64,000 nt of DNA from Candidatus Synoicihabitans palmerolidicus. GTDB lineage: Bacteria; Verrucomicrobiota; Verrucomicrobiia; Opitutales; Opitutaceae. The notes below the pieces were generated by a model. That model was not told where the DNA came from, did no database searches, and worked only from the letters and a program-made list of their open reading frames with translations. Each line of letters opens with the position of its first letter. The first letter of the stretch is position 1. Where the stretch lies: positions 868,001-932,000 of the forward strand of contig JAGGDC010000001.1 of the NCBI GenBank assembly GCA_020809425.1, in the 5' to 3' direction. The translations under genes were made by a program, and so were the position numbers. Shown in pieces: positions 10,706 through 19,750 of this stretch.

Positions 10706-11014
10706 ATGGCCGGCGTCGGTAAACTTCTCAAACAAGCTCTGAAAATGCAGCGCCAAGTCGAGGCAATGCAGGCCCAACTCGAGGCCAAGGAACTGGATGT
10801 CACCAACGGGGGGGGGGCCGTAAAAATCAAGGTCAATGGCGCGGGTAAGTTCCTGGCTTTGGGGATCGATCTAGAATTGCTCAAGGAAGAGCCCGCGTTA
10901 GTATGTGAGACTTTACTTGCCGCCGTACAGGACGCCGCGACGCAATCAAAGGAATTCAACGACTCTCAGATGAAATCCGTAACATCTGGATTCCAGATGC
11001 CGGGCTTCATGTAA
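10706..11014 (+). CDS. ybaB: YbaB/EbfC nucleoid-associated protein
   Basis: Intact 102-residue protein. The helical N-terminus LLKQALKMQRQVEAMQAQL, the central GGGAVKIKVNGAGKFLALGI beta strands and the C-terminal helix match YbaB/EbfC, a small dimeric DNA-binding protein that coats the nucleoid. The end has a Gly/Met-rich tail (FQMPGFM) often seen in the family. It ends 5 bp before recR, the usual ybaB-recR operon arrangement. The seven-G run in the middle is in frame here, so this homopolymer has not slipped. Confidence 0.9.
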   Translation: MAGVGKLLKQALKMQRQVEAMQAQLEAKELDVTNGGGAVKIKVNGAGKFLALGIDLELLKEEPALVCETLLAAVQDAATQSKEFNDSQMKSVTSGFQMPGFM

Positions 11015-11019
11015 GGCCA

Positions 11020-11620
11020 ATGACGCCAGCGTTGGAACATCTACAGCAGTTGCTGAAGCAATTGCCGGGATTGGGCTATCGTTCGGCGGAACGAGTGGCG
11101 CTTCATCTTCTGCTCGAGAAGCCTGAACGACTGCCTCAGTTGGTGACCGCGTTGCAGGAGGCGGCTTCGACGGTGCGGCGTTGTGACCGGTGTGGAAACT
11201 TGGCGGAGGAACCTTGGTGTGCGGTGTGCCAAGAGGACAATCGCGACCATGGCATTGTATGTGTGGTAGAGCAGGTTTCTGATCTGGTGGCATTGGAGCG
11301 AAGCGGTGCCTATCGAGGCGGGTACCACGTCCTGCACGGGATAGTTGTCACCGATTCATGGTGTCGGACCCAACGAGTTGAATCTGGCCGGGCTGAAAGC
11401 CCATATTGAGGCGGGCGGAGTGCGGGAGTTTATTTTGGCTCTTTCCAACGATGTGGAAGGGGAGGCGACCTGCCATTATCTGACCGATGAACCGATTCCT
11501 GAGGGGAGTGAGATTTCAATCAGTCGAATCGGATTCGGACTGCCGAGCGGCGGCGGCGTTTTGTACGCGGATTTGGTGACTTTGAAAAGCGCCCTGGAAA
11601 GTCGCAGGAGCTATTCTTAG
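11020..11620 (+). pseudogene. recR: Recombination protein RecR with a single frameshift
   Basis: RecR loads RecA at gaps together with RecO/RecF. The first part (11020-11340) has the helix-hairpin-helix start LLKQLPGLGYRSAERVALHL, the four-cysteine zinc finger CDRCGNLAEEPWCAVCQ and the beginning of the Toprim domain, CVVEQVSDLVALERSGAYRGGYHVLHG. At about 11340 an extra base moves the rest, SPIHGVGPNELNLAGLKAHI to the C-terminus, into another frame. Total length (about 200 codons) is normal once joined. With the intact ybaB directly upstream, this is either a genuine loss of RecFOR gap repair or one sequencing indel; no other lesion is visible in the gene. Confidence 0.85.
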
Positions 11621-11675
11621 TTCGGTATTGCCGAGTATCGAGGGATCGCTTCAACTGCCATCTCTTCACTGCTCT

Positions 11676-11749
11676 GCGCCGGTAGTTCATCGGTAGAATG
11701 TGAGCTTCCCAAGCTTGAGAGGCGGGTTCGATTCCCGCTCGGCGCACCA
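11676..11749 (+). tRNA. tRNA-Gly (anticodon CCC)
   Basis: A cloverleaf can be drawn by eye: 7-bp acceptor stem GCGCCGG with its partner ending CGGCGC plus encoded ACCA, D-arm GTTC...GAAT, anticodon loop TTCCCAA (CCC) and T-arm GCGGG-TTCGATT-CCCGC. The 3' CCA is encoded. It lies between recR and dxs. Confidence 0.93.
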
Positions 11750-11844
11750 GTGTTTCCGTGACGGCAGAGAGACTAAAGCGGAGGAGCCATCGGCTAACAC
11801 GGCGTATGTTCTCACGGGCGCGGATTTAGTTTATCTATTCGCCT

Positions 11845-13782
11845 CTAGATGGTAATCTCCTTTGCGGATCGCCAGCGATGCAGAATACGCTGGTGGATGT
11901 CGTCGGGAGAGAGGCCGTGGGCGGCGCGGAGGATTTCCACACTGCTGCCGTGTTCGACGAAATTGTCGGGCCAGCCGATGCGCTCCAGTCCGGTTTTATG
12001 ATCGCAGTCCTGCAACGATTCCAAGACGGCGGTACCGAAACCACCGGTAACCACATGGTCTTCCATCGTCACGATCATGGAGCCTGGAGTGGCGTGTTTG
12101 TGTAGCAGCGTGTGATCGATCGGTTTGGCGAAGCGGGCGTTCACCACCCCGACGGAAAGACCTTCCTCCGCAGCCAGACGATCGGCGATAACAAGAGCGT
12201 CCTGCACCATGGGGCCGAGCGCCCAGATCATGATATTGGTGCCTTCACGCACGACCTCGGCTTTGCCGACGGGCAAAGTGGCGGGAGTCTCTTTGATTGG
12301 AGTCCCTTGGCCGGCGCCACGAGGATAGCGAATGAAGCCGGGACCATCGAGTTGGAGCGATGTGTGGAGCATATCCACCAATTCATCCTCATCTTTGGGC
12401 TGCATCACAGTGACCCCTGGAATGCACCGAAGGTAGGAGATATCGAAGAGCCCGTGATGGGTGGGCCCGTCGTTGGCCGAGAGGCCTGCACGGTCCATGC
12501 AGAATGTTACGGGCAAATTTTGCAGAGCGACGTCGTGGATGATCTGATCGTAGCCCCGTTGGAGGAACGTTGAGTAGATGGCGCAAACTGGGCGCATGCC
12601 CTTGGTGGCCAGACCGGCGGCGAACAGCACGGCGTGTTCCTCGGCAATGCCGACGTCAAAAAACTGGCGAGGGCACCCTTGAGCGAGGTGGGTAAGTCCG
12701 GTGCCGGCCGGCATGGCTCCAGTGATGCCAACGATACGTGAGTCCGCCAGGGCGAATTTGGTCAACGCTTTGCCCATCACATCCTGATAGTTGGGCGGAG
12801 TGCCTGCGGGGCCTTTTTTGTTTTCGCCCGTGGCAGAGTCGTAGGGGCTCGCACCATGGAATTTTTCCGGGGAGCGGATGGCGGCATCCAACCCCTTACC
12901 CTTTTTGGTGATGACGTGAAGCAGGACCGTCTGATCGCCTTGCTTGGCGAATTCCAAGTTCTTGATCATCTTTTCCTGATCGTGTCCGTCGACGGGACCA
13001 ATGTAGCGCAGGCCGAATTTCTCAAACAGGGAGGACTCGACGAAAAAGTCCTTGGTTTCCCGTTTCCATTTCATGTAAACGCGGTGCATTTCATGTCCGC
13101 CGGGCAGGCTGGTGCAGAAACGCTCCAGATCGTGGTGGATCTTGTTATACGTCGGGTTGGTGGAGAGGCGATTCAGGTAGTGCGCGATCGCGCCTACGTT
13201 CTTGGCGATCGACCATTCGTTATCGTTGAGTACCACGATCAACCGCTTAGTCGAACCGACGACATTGTTGAGTGCCTCCAAGGTCACCCCACAGGTGAAC
13301 GCAGCGTCTCCACAGACGGCGACGACGTGTTCAGCGCTGCCTCGCAGATCCCGGGCTGTGGCCATGCCCAGGGCGGCACTCAACGCGGTACCGGCGTGAC
13401 CGGCGCCGAAAGCATCGTGTTTGCTCTCGCTGCGATAGAGGAAGCCGCTGGCCCCATTTGTCTTCCGCAGACCGCGGAAAAATTCGCCGGCGCGGCCGGT
13501 TAGCAGTTTGTGGACGTAACCTTGATGGGCTACGTCGAATACAAACTGGTCGGTGGGGGTGGAGAAAACTCGATGAAGCCCGATGCAGAGTTCTACCACA
13601 CCCAAGTTCGAGCCGACGTGCCCACCATTGACCGAGGTGACTTGGATAATCTCATCCCGGATTTCTTGGGCCAGTTGAGGTAGAGCCTCAAGAGGCAACG
13701 CTTTGACGTCGTCCGGTCCCGAAATGGTCGGGAGCAGAGGTTGGGAGGAATAGGAGGCCGCGGATTCGGCGGGTTGACTCAT
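11845..13782 (-). CDS. dxs: 1-deoxy-D-xylulose-5-phosphate synthase
   Basis: Intact 645-residue enzyme that condenses pyruvate and glyceraldehyde 3-phosphate to DXP with thiamine diphosphate, the first step of the MEP isoprenoid pathway, and feeds thiamine and pyridoxal synthesis. Visible features are the substrate-end HxGSNLGVVELCIGLH motif, the ThDP/Mg site GDAAFTCGVTLEALNN (GDx...N form), FDVGIAEEHAVLFAAGLA with the catalytic Glu, and DRAGLSANDGPTHHG. Length is normal and no lesion is seen over almost 2 kb, in contrast to its neighbours, which suggests purifying selection. It lies 42 bp downstream of xseB and is probably cotranscribed. Confidence 0.96.
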   Translation of the reverse strand: MSQPAESAASYSSQPLLPTISGPDDVKALPLEALPQLAQEIRDEIIQVTSVNGGHVGSNLGVVELCIGLHRVFSTPTDQFVFDVAHQGYVHKLLTGRAGEFFRGLRKTNGASGFLYRSESKHDAFGAGHAGTALSAALGMATARDLRGSAEHVVAVCGDAAFTCGVTLEALNNVVGSTKRLIVVLNDNEWSIAKNVGAIAHYLNRLSTNPTYNKIHHDLERFCTSLPGGHEMHRVYMKWKRETKDFFVESSLFEKFGLRYIGPVDGHDQEKMIKNLEFAKQGDQTVLLHVITKKGKGLDAAIRSPEKFHGASPYDSATGENKKGPAGTPPNYQDVMGKALTKFALADSRIVGITGAMPAGTGLTHLAQGCPRQFFDVGIAEEHAVLFAAGLATKGMRPVCAIYSTFLQRGYDQIIHDVALQNLPVTFCMDRAGLSANDGPTHHGLFDISYLRCIPGVTVMQPKDEDELVDMLHTSLQLDGPGFIRYPRGAGQGTPIKETPATLPVGKAEVVREGTNIMIWALGPMVQDALVIADRLAAEEGLSVGVVNARFAKPIDHTLLHKHATPGSMIVTMEDHVVTGGFGTAVLESLQDCDHKTGLERIGWPDNFVEHGSSVEILRAAHGLSPDDIHQRILHRWRSAKEITI

Positions 13783-13824
13783 GGTGGGGAGGGAGGCGGG
13801 CGAGAGACGCGATAAGGCCGGAGT

Positions 13825-14076
13825 TTATTCCGGAGCGTCGGTCGTCTCGAAGTTGGCAAAGCTTACTTTTCCATCCTTTTGCTGTTTAAGTTGTTCTATC
13901 TTAAGTTCGGCATGCTGGAGGCGACTTTCGCACTGTTTGAGGAGCTGGGTACCTGCCTCAAATTTTGCCAGCAATTCAGCCAAGGGCACATCACCGCCCT
14001 CCATCGCATCGACGATGGTTTCGAGCTGAGCGAGCGCCTCCTCGAAGGAGGGTTCGGCTGCCTTAGGTTGGGTCAT
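13825..14076 (-). CDS. xseB: Exodeoxyribonuclease VII small subunit
   Basis: Intact 83-residue XseB: SFEEALAQLETIVDAMEGGDVPLAELLAKFE is the family signature region (quoted pieces: FEEALAQLE, LETIV, MEGGDVPLAELL), followed by a helical EAGTQLLKQCESRLQHAE segment. It binds several-fold to XseA to form the single-strand exonuclease used in repair. xseA is not in the window. The gene precedes dxs, a common xseB-(ispA)-dxs type arrangement. Confidence 0.93.
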   Translation of the reverse strand: MTQPKAAEPSFEEALAQLETIVDAMEGGDVPLAELLAKFEAGTQLLKQCESRLQHAELKIEQLKQQKDGKVSFANFETTDAPE

Positions 14077-14288
14077 AAGGGGTCGAACATGCTCCCGCTC
14101 GGTTCGTTTTCAATGTAATCTTTGCAGTTTCTCGAGTCCGAAACGATGGGGACTGAGGTGGACCCCGTCGGTTGGACAGGTCGGGCGGATTTATAGTTAT
14201 GGTTTCTGGTTTTTCTGACCAAGAATAAAAGATAATGGAGGGGAGCAGGGGAGGAAGCGCGGCTTCCTCCCCGCTCGGATAGCCGCCG

Positions 14289-15150
14289 TTAGGCGGCGGC
14301 TTGGTCGAGTTGTGCGTGGTAGACCTCGGATGGTGTTTGGCGGCCGTGGGCGGAGTGCGGTCGTCGGTCGTTGTAGAACAGCAAGTAGGTCTCCAAGTTG
14401 GCATGGGCCTCGACCATCGTCTCATAGCGTTTCAGATAGACTTCCTCGTATTTGACGCTGCGCCACAGGCGTTCGACCAAGACATTGTCCAAGCACCGTC
14501 CTTGCCGGCCATCGACAGTCGCACGCCGGCGGCCAACAATGGCTGGGTGAACTCGGCGCTGGTAAACTGGCCGCCTTGGTCAGGGTTGAAGATCTCCGGC
14601 TTGCCGTAAATCGCCATCGCGCACTGCACCGCTCGCAAGCAAAACGACGCATCGAGCGTGTTGGACAGTTCCCATGCGAGCACCATCCGCGAGTGCCAGT
14701 CGATCACCGCACACAGGTAAACGAAGCCACCGCACACCGGGATGTAGATGATATCTGTTGCCCACACTTGATTCGACCTTTCAACCTTCAGCGTTCGCAG
14801 CAGATACGGGTAGATCTGATGAGAGGCCGCTTTCTTCGACAGAATCGGTTTTTGATAGATCGCCGTGAGTCCCATACCCGTTTACGGTTCACCACGTGTC
14901 CTTCGCGTTGCAACCAACGGGTCATTTGGCGGCTACCAAAGAACGGTGACTCGAGGTAGATCTCGTCGATCTGTTTCATCAACGCCAGGTCCGCTTCCTT
15001 CGGTGGCTTCGGGTGGTGGTAATAGGTTGAGCGTGGCAGCTCCAACAGTTCGCACTGCCGGGCCACACTCAGCTTCGGATGCTCGGTTTCGATCATGCTG
15101 CGGCGCTCCTTACTCTCCAAATGCGCCAACTTTTTTTGAGCCACGCGAGC
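14289..15150 (-). pseudogene. IS3 transposase OrfB, two frameshifts
   Basis: Three frames together give an rve-type integrase core. The first, about 14880-15150, has the HTH_21 region STYYHHPKPPKEADLALMKQ and GSRQMTRWLQREGHVVNRKRV. The second, 14500-14875, has SNQVWATDIIYIPVCGG (first catalytic Asp) and VIDWHSRMVLAWELS. The third, 14289-14492, has DNVLVERLWRSVKYEEVYL (catalytic Glu). The breaks are at about 14880 and 14500. The element can therefore no longer make its own full transposase. Confidence 0.8.
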
Positions 15151-15407
15151 TCCATCTGCAGCTGCCCGATCCGCGCATACAGTTCCTTCTCTTTGCGATT
15201 CCGCTCGATCTCGTCGCGCACCTGCGCCGAGGGCTTCGCGAAGACCTCCGGCAACCGCCCGGACACCCCCTTCTTCCACTGACTCACTTGCACCGGATGC
15301 ACCTCGTGACGCTGCGCAATTACGTGGATCGGCTCGATTCCCTTGAGGGCTTCGAGCCCTACTTTCGCTTTGAACTCGGCACTGAAGGCACGTCGTTTCT
15401 TCGACAT
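15093..15407 (-). CDS. IS3 transposase OrfA
   Basis: A 104-residue protein beginning MSKKRRAFSAEFKAKVGLEAL, with a helix-turn-helix of the Tnp_8/IS3 OrfA type (HVIAQRHEVHPVQVSQWKK) and a C-terminal leucine-zipper-like tail. It binds the IS ends and, in the family, is fused to OrfB by a -1 programmed frameshift. It appears complete here although the OrfB part is not. Confidence 0.8.
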   Translation of the reverse strand: MSKKRRAFSAEFKAKVGLEALKGIEPIHVIAQRHEVHPVQVSQWKKGVSGRLPEVFAKPSAQVRDEIERNRKEKELYARIGQLQMELAWLKKSWRIWRVRSAAA

Positions 15408-15464
15408 ATTGGACTCCTTTGGGATTTAATCATCCCTCCTCTCCAACTTCATGGGTCCACCTCA

Positions 15465-15959
15465 CTATTGAAGCGTTGGCCTCTGTAGCGGTCGGCGAGG
15501 GTGGTGAAGGTGCGCCCATCGGCGTTGAGTTGTGCGACGCGGCGGTCGCCGTGTTGGCAGAGCGTGAGGTGGCCCGAGGCGTTGAACAGGAAGACGTTGG
15601 CGCCTTCTTCGCGAGGCGCTTCGCTCATGGGGCCGGTGTACCCTGACGGGTGAAGGAAGATGTGAGCACCACGTTTGGGGGGTCCAAAGGTAGACGATGT
15701 TTTCGGGGACATCGGTGAAGAGCAGACCTTGGTGGGAGGGGGACCATACGGGGCCTTCGGCCCAGTTGAAGCCGGTTGCGAGTAACTCGAGGTGAGCAGT
15801 GGGATCGAGCCGGGTATCGAGTGCGGCGTCGAGGCGCTCGACCTTGCCGAAGGAAGGGTAGGCACCGGCGGTTTCGGAGATGATATGACCAGAGGCAAAG
15901 GGGGCGGCCAAGGCGGTAGCCCAGAGGGCGGCGAGCAAAGTCGAGCGAGACAACGGCAT
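15465..15959 (-). pseudogene. SMP-30/gluconolactonase family protein, truncated by IS3
   Basis: The start at 15959 gives a clear Sec signal peptide (MPLSRSTLLAALWATALAAP). It is followed by the SMP-30 beta-propeller entry, GFNWAEGPVWSPSHQGLLFTD, with the metal-ligand Glu. At about 15680 the frame changes; the continuation AHIFLHPSGYTG and GRTFTTLADRYRGQRFNS is in another frame and is cut by the IS3 end at 15464. The family cleaves sugar lactones (for example gluconolactone) in the periplasm. Only about half of the usual 300-residue protein remains, and the rest is not across the IS, so it has been deleted or moved. Confidence 0.8.
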
Positions 15960-16143
15960 GGGAAATGTTAGGGACCGAGAATGATTTGAGGGAGAGTCCG
16001 GATGGCTTGATCGTTAACAGCGGGAGAGTTGTGAGTAACCTGTCGGTAAAGTTGGAAAACTGCTGACAATTGCGATTTTCCAATTCGAACGGAGCAGCGG
16101 ACTTTAGCGCTTCTGAACCGAACACGATGAGTCGAGACGACGC

Positions 16144-17049
16144 ATGCAAGACCCCTTCACCGGACCCCCCACCTGCATCCAAGGTGGGCGGCTCCCTGGC
16201 GAAGAAGCCTGGGTCGCGCTTCAACACGATCACCGGCGAAGATTGGAAGCGCTCGCGCGGCTGCGGCGGCAGTCGGCATCGGGACGTATCCGGACCGATG
16301 ACCTCATCCTCTGGGAACCCGATGAAATAGGCGTTGCTGGCGGCGGCGGAGCCCCTTTGGGGGGAGTTGCACGAGGCGGCCGGGGCCTTTCGGACCACGT
16401 GTTCGTTGGAGGATTTTGGGTTTCCCGAGGAAGTGGAAGATTTGCTAGGTGAGTGTGGTGAACGATCAGCAGTGGGGTGGAGGCGACAGCGTTTGAGGCG
16501 TTGGACCAGTCTATCTATAAGTTTTTTATGCCGCGAGACGACGCGCATATCGGGGGGACGTTTAGTTTTACGCCCGGGGATGAAGTGGCGTTGGAGGCGG
16601 ACGCGGCGAATGGAACCTATGGGGCGATGCTGGAGAAATTTGATTTGATCATGCGATTGGGCGGCATGCCCACGGAAGTGGTGGGCGTGACCAAGCGGGA
16701 GGGCGTTTTGGTGACCAAGCAGACGTTGGGGGCCTTGCTGAGTGAAGGTGCGGATACCGCGCGGGTGCAGCCGGCGGCATTAATACCCTTGCCGTCGAGG
16801 TTTTTTCGGGCGCACCGGGATCATCCGCGATTGTACTTTGTCGATGAAGTGCCGTGGCGGGTGGCGGATTTACACTCGAAAAACCTGGTGCGGGCGGCGG
16901 ACGGGGAGTTACGGGCGATCGACTTGTTGGCGGCGCCAATGCCGGTGGAATTGGTGGCGAAGGAACCGTTGTTGGGGGATTGGCTGGAGCGGGTGCGGGT
17001 GGATCCCACCGCTGGCGTTTTACGGGCGGTGGACGATGATGAATTGTGA
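16144..17049 (+). pseudogene. Kinase-like protein resembling polyvalent-protein kinases, frameshifted
   Basis: Three consecutive plus-strand pieces seem to form one protein of about 300 residues. 16144 to about 16340 gives EEAWVALQHDHRRRLEAL and GRIRTDDLILWEPDE. About 16340-16470 gives LAAAEPLWGELHEAAGAF and LEDFGFPEEVEDLLG. About 16475-17049 gives TAFEALDQSIYKFF, then VADLHSKNLVRAADGE and LRAIDLLAA. The D-x-H-x-x-N pattern followed by a short strand and A-I-D resembles protein-kinase catalytic and metal-binding loops, as in phage-borne polyvalent-protein kinases. Function is unproven. Two frame changes are needed. It may be a phage or plasmid remnant. Confidence 0.45.
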
Positions 17050-17149
17050 GATCGCAGGGAGTGGCCGAGGGCGGTGTGAGCGATCTTGAGCGATAAATGT
17101 TAATCGGAATCGATTCCCTGTTAATATCTTCGGAAGTTGCGGCCAACAA

Positions 17150-17179
17150 TAAGGGCGTCCCGTTTCCAGGACGCCCTTA
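17150..17179. terminator. Bidirectional hairpin terminator between convergent genes
   Basis: A perfect 11-bp hairpin, TAAGGGCGTCC / GGACGCCCTTA with an 8-nt loop, lies between the convergent kinase-like remnant and the peroxiredoxin gene. Short A/T ends flank it. A second hairpin, GGGCGCTG / CAGCGCCC (17196-17217), stands beside it. Confidence 0.65.
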
Positions 17180-17247
17180 AGGGTTCAGTGTGTGGGGGCG
17201 CTGGGTGAGCAGCGCCCGATGATTGAAGAGGATAGTGGGCAGATTGC

Positions 17248-17751
17248 TTATAATTGCAAGAACCCAAGTACATCGGCGGCTTGCTGGGAAGTACTGCCTT
17301 TGTGATCCGCGTAAACGATCTTTCCCTCGTGCACGAGGTAGGCGGAGCGACTGGCCATGAGCATGCCATTGGCATCGAATGCTTTGGAGACCATTTTTTC
17401 GGTGTCGGCGAGCAAGGTGAAGGGGAACTGGTATTTTTCCTTAAAGGCCTTTTGGGACGCGACAGAATCGTAGGAGACGCCGATGACGGCGACGCCGCGG
17501 TCAGTCAGCGCTTCGTAGGAATCTCGCAGGGAGCAACCTTGTTTGGTGCAACCGGGGGTGTCGGCCTTCGGGTAGAAGTAGACGAGGGTGTAGTCGTTTT
17601 TAGAATATACCGTCGCGAGGTCGACGGAAGTGCCGGCGTCGGAGAGGGCAGAGACGGTGGGGGCGGGTGCTCCCACTTCGAGAGGGGCGGCGGAGCCGAG
17701 ATTAAACATGGCGATAAAGAGGGCCGGGATAAGGAAGGTGCGGCGTTTCAT
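17248..17751 (-). CDS. bcp: Exported peroxiredoxin (BCP/AhpC-TSA type)
   Basis: Intact 167-residue protein. The ATG at 17751 was chosen because it begins a signal peptide (MKRRTFLIPALFIAMFNLG) before the mature domain LEVGAPAPTVSAL. The redox site DTPGCTKQGCSLRD has the peroxidatic Cys and a second Cys five residues later, the atypical 2-Cys BCP pattern. It reduces peroxides using thioredoxin-like donors, here presumably in the periplasm. Upstream in-frame codons without a start of equal quality were rejected. Flanked by pseudogenes but itself clean. Confidence 0.88.
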   Translation of the reverse strand: MKRRTFLIPALFIAMFNLGSAAPLEVGAPAPTVSALSDAGTSVDLATVYSKNDYTLVYFYPKADTPGCTKQGCSLRDSYEALTDRGVAVIGVSYDSVASQKAFKEKYQFPFTLLADTEKMVSKAFDANGMLMASRSAYLVHEGKIVYADHKGSTSQQAADVLGFLQL

Positions 17752-17991
17752 AAGGGAAGAAGGAAACGCTGCGTGGATTGAGAGGTTTCGCAAGTGGTCG
17801 AGGCAAGTCCCCGCGGACAGGGCCACGAGCGCTCTAGAAGCGGAGGGCAGATGGAGTTGAACCCCGTAAATGGCACGAAAGGGACGAAAGAGACGACCCG
17901 CCAGCATGGGTTTTGGGCTGACGGAATACTCGTAAGGGGCGGAATCGGACCGGTGGAGTGGACCTGCTTTTTACAGGAGGTGGGGGAGCGG

Positions 17992-19638
17992 TTATTCCAC
18001 GCCAGTTACAGCGAGGTCGGCGGGGTGCTCGATACTGAATTTGAGGGTCAGCTCGCGAGTGGCGCCGGGGGCGAGGGAACCGGTCCAGGTGAGAATGCCT
18101 TCGGTATCGCGTTGAAAGGCTTTGGAGTCGTCGGCGGTCTCAGTCGTGCCAATTTCGCGCGGGGTGGGGGTGAGAAGCTTAACCACGATTTTCTCGTGAC
18201 GGATGACGGGAAGAGGCTCGGCGAGCTTGAGCGTAAGGGGGGTGGATTTGTGATTGGTGAGCTCAAGATTGATCTCGTAGGTCACGCGATGGCCACCGTT
18301 GGTGAAGCCGGTTTTTTCGACAAAACGGTTGGTGAGGGTGCGTTTGATGGCGAGGGCTGCGTCGACGCCCAAGGCGAGGTCGAAGTGGGCGCCGGCCATG
18401 GTTTGTTCCAGGTGGCTGTTGGCGATGAAAGCGCCATCGACGAAGGCGGCGAGTTGGCCGGCGAGCGGAGGGAAGTCGGAGGTGTTTTTAACCGTGGCGG
18501 TTAAAAAGGCCGACTCGACGTATTTGGGGGTGGCGTCGTAGCGCAGGCCGGCGGGGTGAGTGTGGTGATGGTGACTTTTTGGGCAGTGCCGTCGGCGGAG
18601 ATGGTGGCGGCGACTTGGAACGTGGCGGCGGTGAGGCCGGTTTCGACGGTGGCTTGGGCGACGGCCATGTCGGCGAGTTCGGTCTTCATTAAAGCGCCAC
18701 CGCTGTAATTACTGGTCGAGGGCGGGCTCCGGCTCCAAGTAGCGGCGGGATCGGAATCGCGGCCGCGGACGGATAGCATAACAGCTTGATCGAGTTGAGG
18801 ACGGACTTGTTCAACAATCCATGGCAAAGGTTCGGCGGCGGCGGCGGCGGAGGGGCGGGCGGTGGAGAGGGTGAGAGCGACCTGGGTCCAGGGCTCGCCG
18901 GTGCGGTTGGAGATTTGGGCTTGGTAGTCGAAGGCGACTTGGCGGGAGGCGGAGAGTCGAGACGGGCGTTGTAGAGAGGAGTCCAGCGGGCCACGGGGGC
19001 GGTGTAGCTGAGGACGAGTTGCCCTTGCCCGGCGGAAGGTGAGGAGACGCGGACGGTGACTTCTTTGACGGCGCGACGTTGAGAGAGGCGGCCGCGGGCT
19101 TCGTTGAGTTGGGATTGGGCTGCGTCGATTTTGGCGGTGAGGGCCGTACGTTGTGGCTGGAGGTCGCGTTGGGCGGCGTCGAGGCGACGGAAATTGGTGG
19201 CGGAGAAGGCGAGGAGTTGTTTCCACTCGTCGAAGTTGGCGGGCGTGGTCTGGCTTTCGGCGGGCACGGTGGTGGTGGCGGTGACGATGCGGTCGAGGAC
19301 GCTGTTTTCCCGGTCGAGAGAGCGGGCCTCACCGGTGAGGCGTTGATCTTGGGCGCGCAGGGTGTTCAGGAGCTCTTCGAGCTCCTTGATTTTGGCATTG
19401 GGCGTGGCTTCGACGAAGACGTTGCGGGATTGCACGTCAATGATGTGGGTGCCGTCCGGACCGGAACCGCGGACTTGGAGAGAATTGTCCCATAAGTTGG
19501 CGGGCAAGCCGGAGAGTGTGACGGTGGATTCGCCCGCGGGGAGCGAGATGTCGGCTCGGCGGCGGCAGTGAAGGCGACGAACGGCAGGAGGAGGGCGGCG
19601 ACGATTCGAGCCGAACGCGCAGGAAATAGGGATTTCAT
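17992..19638 (-). pseudogene. MuiA-like DUF4139/DUF4140 protein, three frameshifts
   Basis: The start at 19638 gives a signal peptide (MKSLFPARSARIVAALLLPF). The frame moves at about 19560 to LPANLWDNSLQVRGSG and a long coiled coil, KIKELEELLNTLRAQDQRL. It moves again near 18960 to VAFDYQAQISNRTGEPWTQV and YSGGALMKTELADMAV. A third shift, at about 18540, leads to the C-terminal beta domain with NGGHRVTYEINLELTNHK and a stop at 17992. Order and content match the periplasmic DUF4140 - coiled coil - DUF4139 proteins called mucoidy inhibitor MuiA, whose function is unclear. Three indels in about 1.65 kb, yet still colinear: a rather young pseudogene. Confidence 0.8.
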
Positions 19639-19750
19639 AGGTTGTGTGCTGAGGACAACGAACGGGCGGATATGTTCTTAGAATTCGGTTTGTACCCTGC
19701 TGGGCGCGACCGAAAAGCGGGAGCGACAGATGGGTCGCGGGCTCCTACGG

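Larger units (their letters stand above)
14154..15464 (-). mobile_element. IS3-family insertion sequence, copy 1 (about 1.3 kb)
   Basis: Imperfect terminal inverted repeats begin TGAGGTGGACCC at both ends: 14154 on the plus strand, 15464 read from the minus strand. They continue with a shared TTGGA block. Inside lie OrfA (15093-15407) and a broken OrfB. No matching target duplication is evident at the two ends. One flank is xseB, the other a gluconolactonase gene that stops exactly at the IS, so the insertion was probably followed by an adjacent deletion. A second, truncated copy lies at 27031-27660. Confidence 0.8.

Noticed and set aside
14220..14300. Hairpins GAGGAAGC/GCTTCCTC and AGCCGCC/GGCGGCT as terminators of xseB-dxs
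   Set aside because: They lie within the IS3 end, upstream of the xseB start, and belong to the insertion sequence.
16051..16082. Inverted repeat TTGGAAAA/TTTTCCAA upstream of the kinase-like remnant
   Set aside because: Only 8-bp arms with a 16-nt spacer and a single occurrence; it could be an operator, but chance is likely.
17751..17907. Upstream extension of the peroxiredoxin gene
   Set aside because: The ATG at 17751 opens a proper signal peptide, whereas the upstream residues are polar and unrelated to the family.
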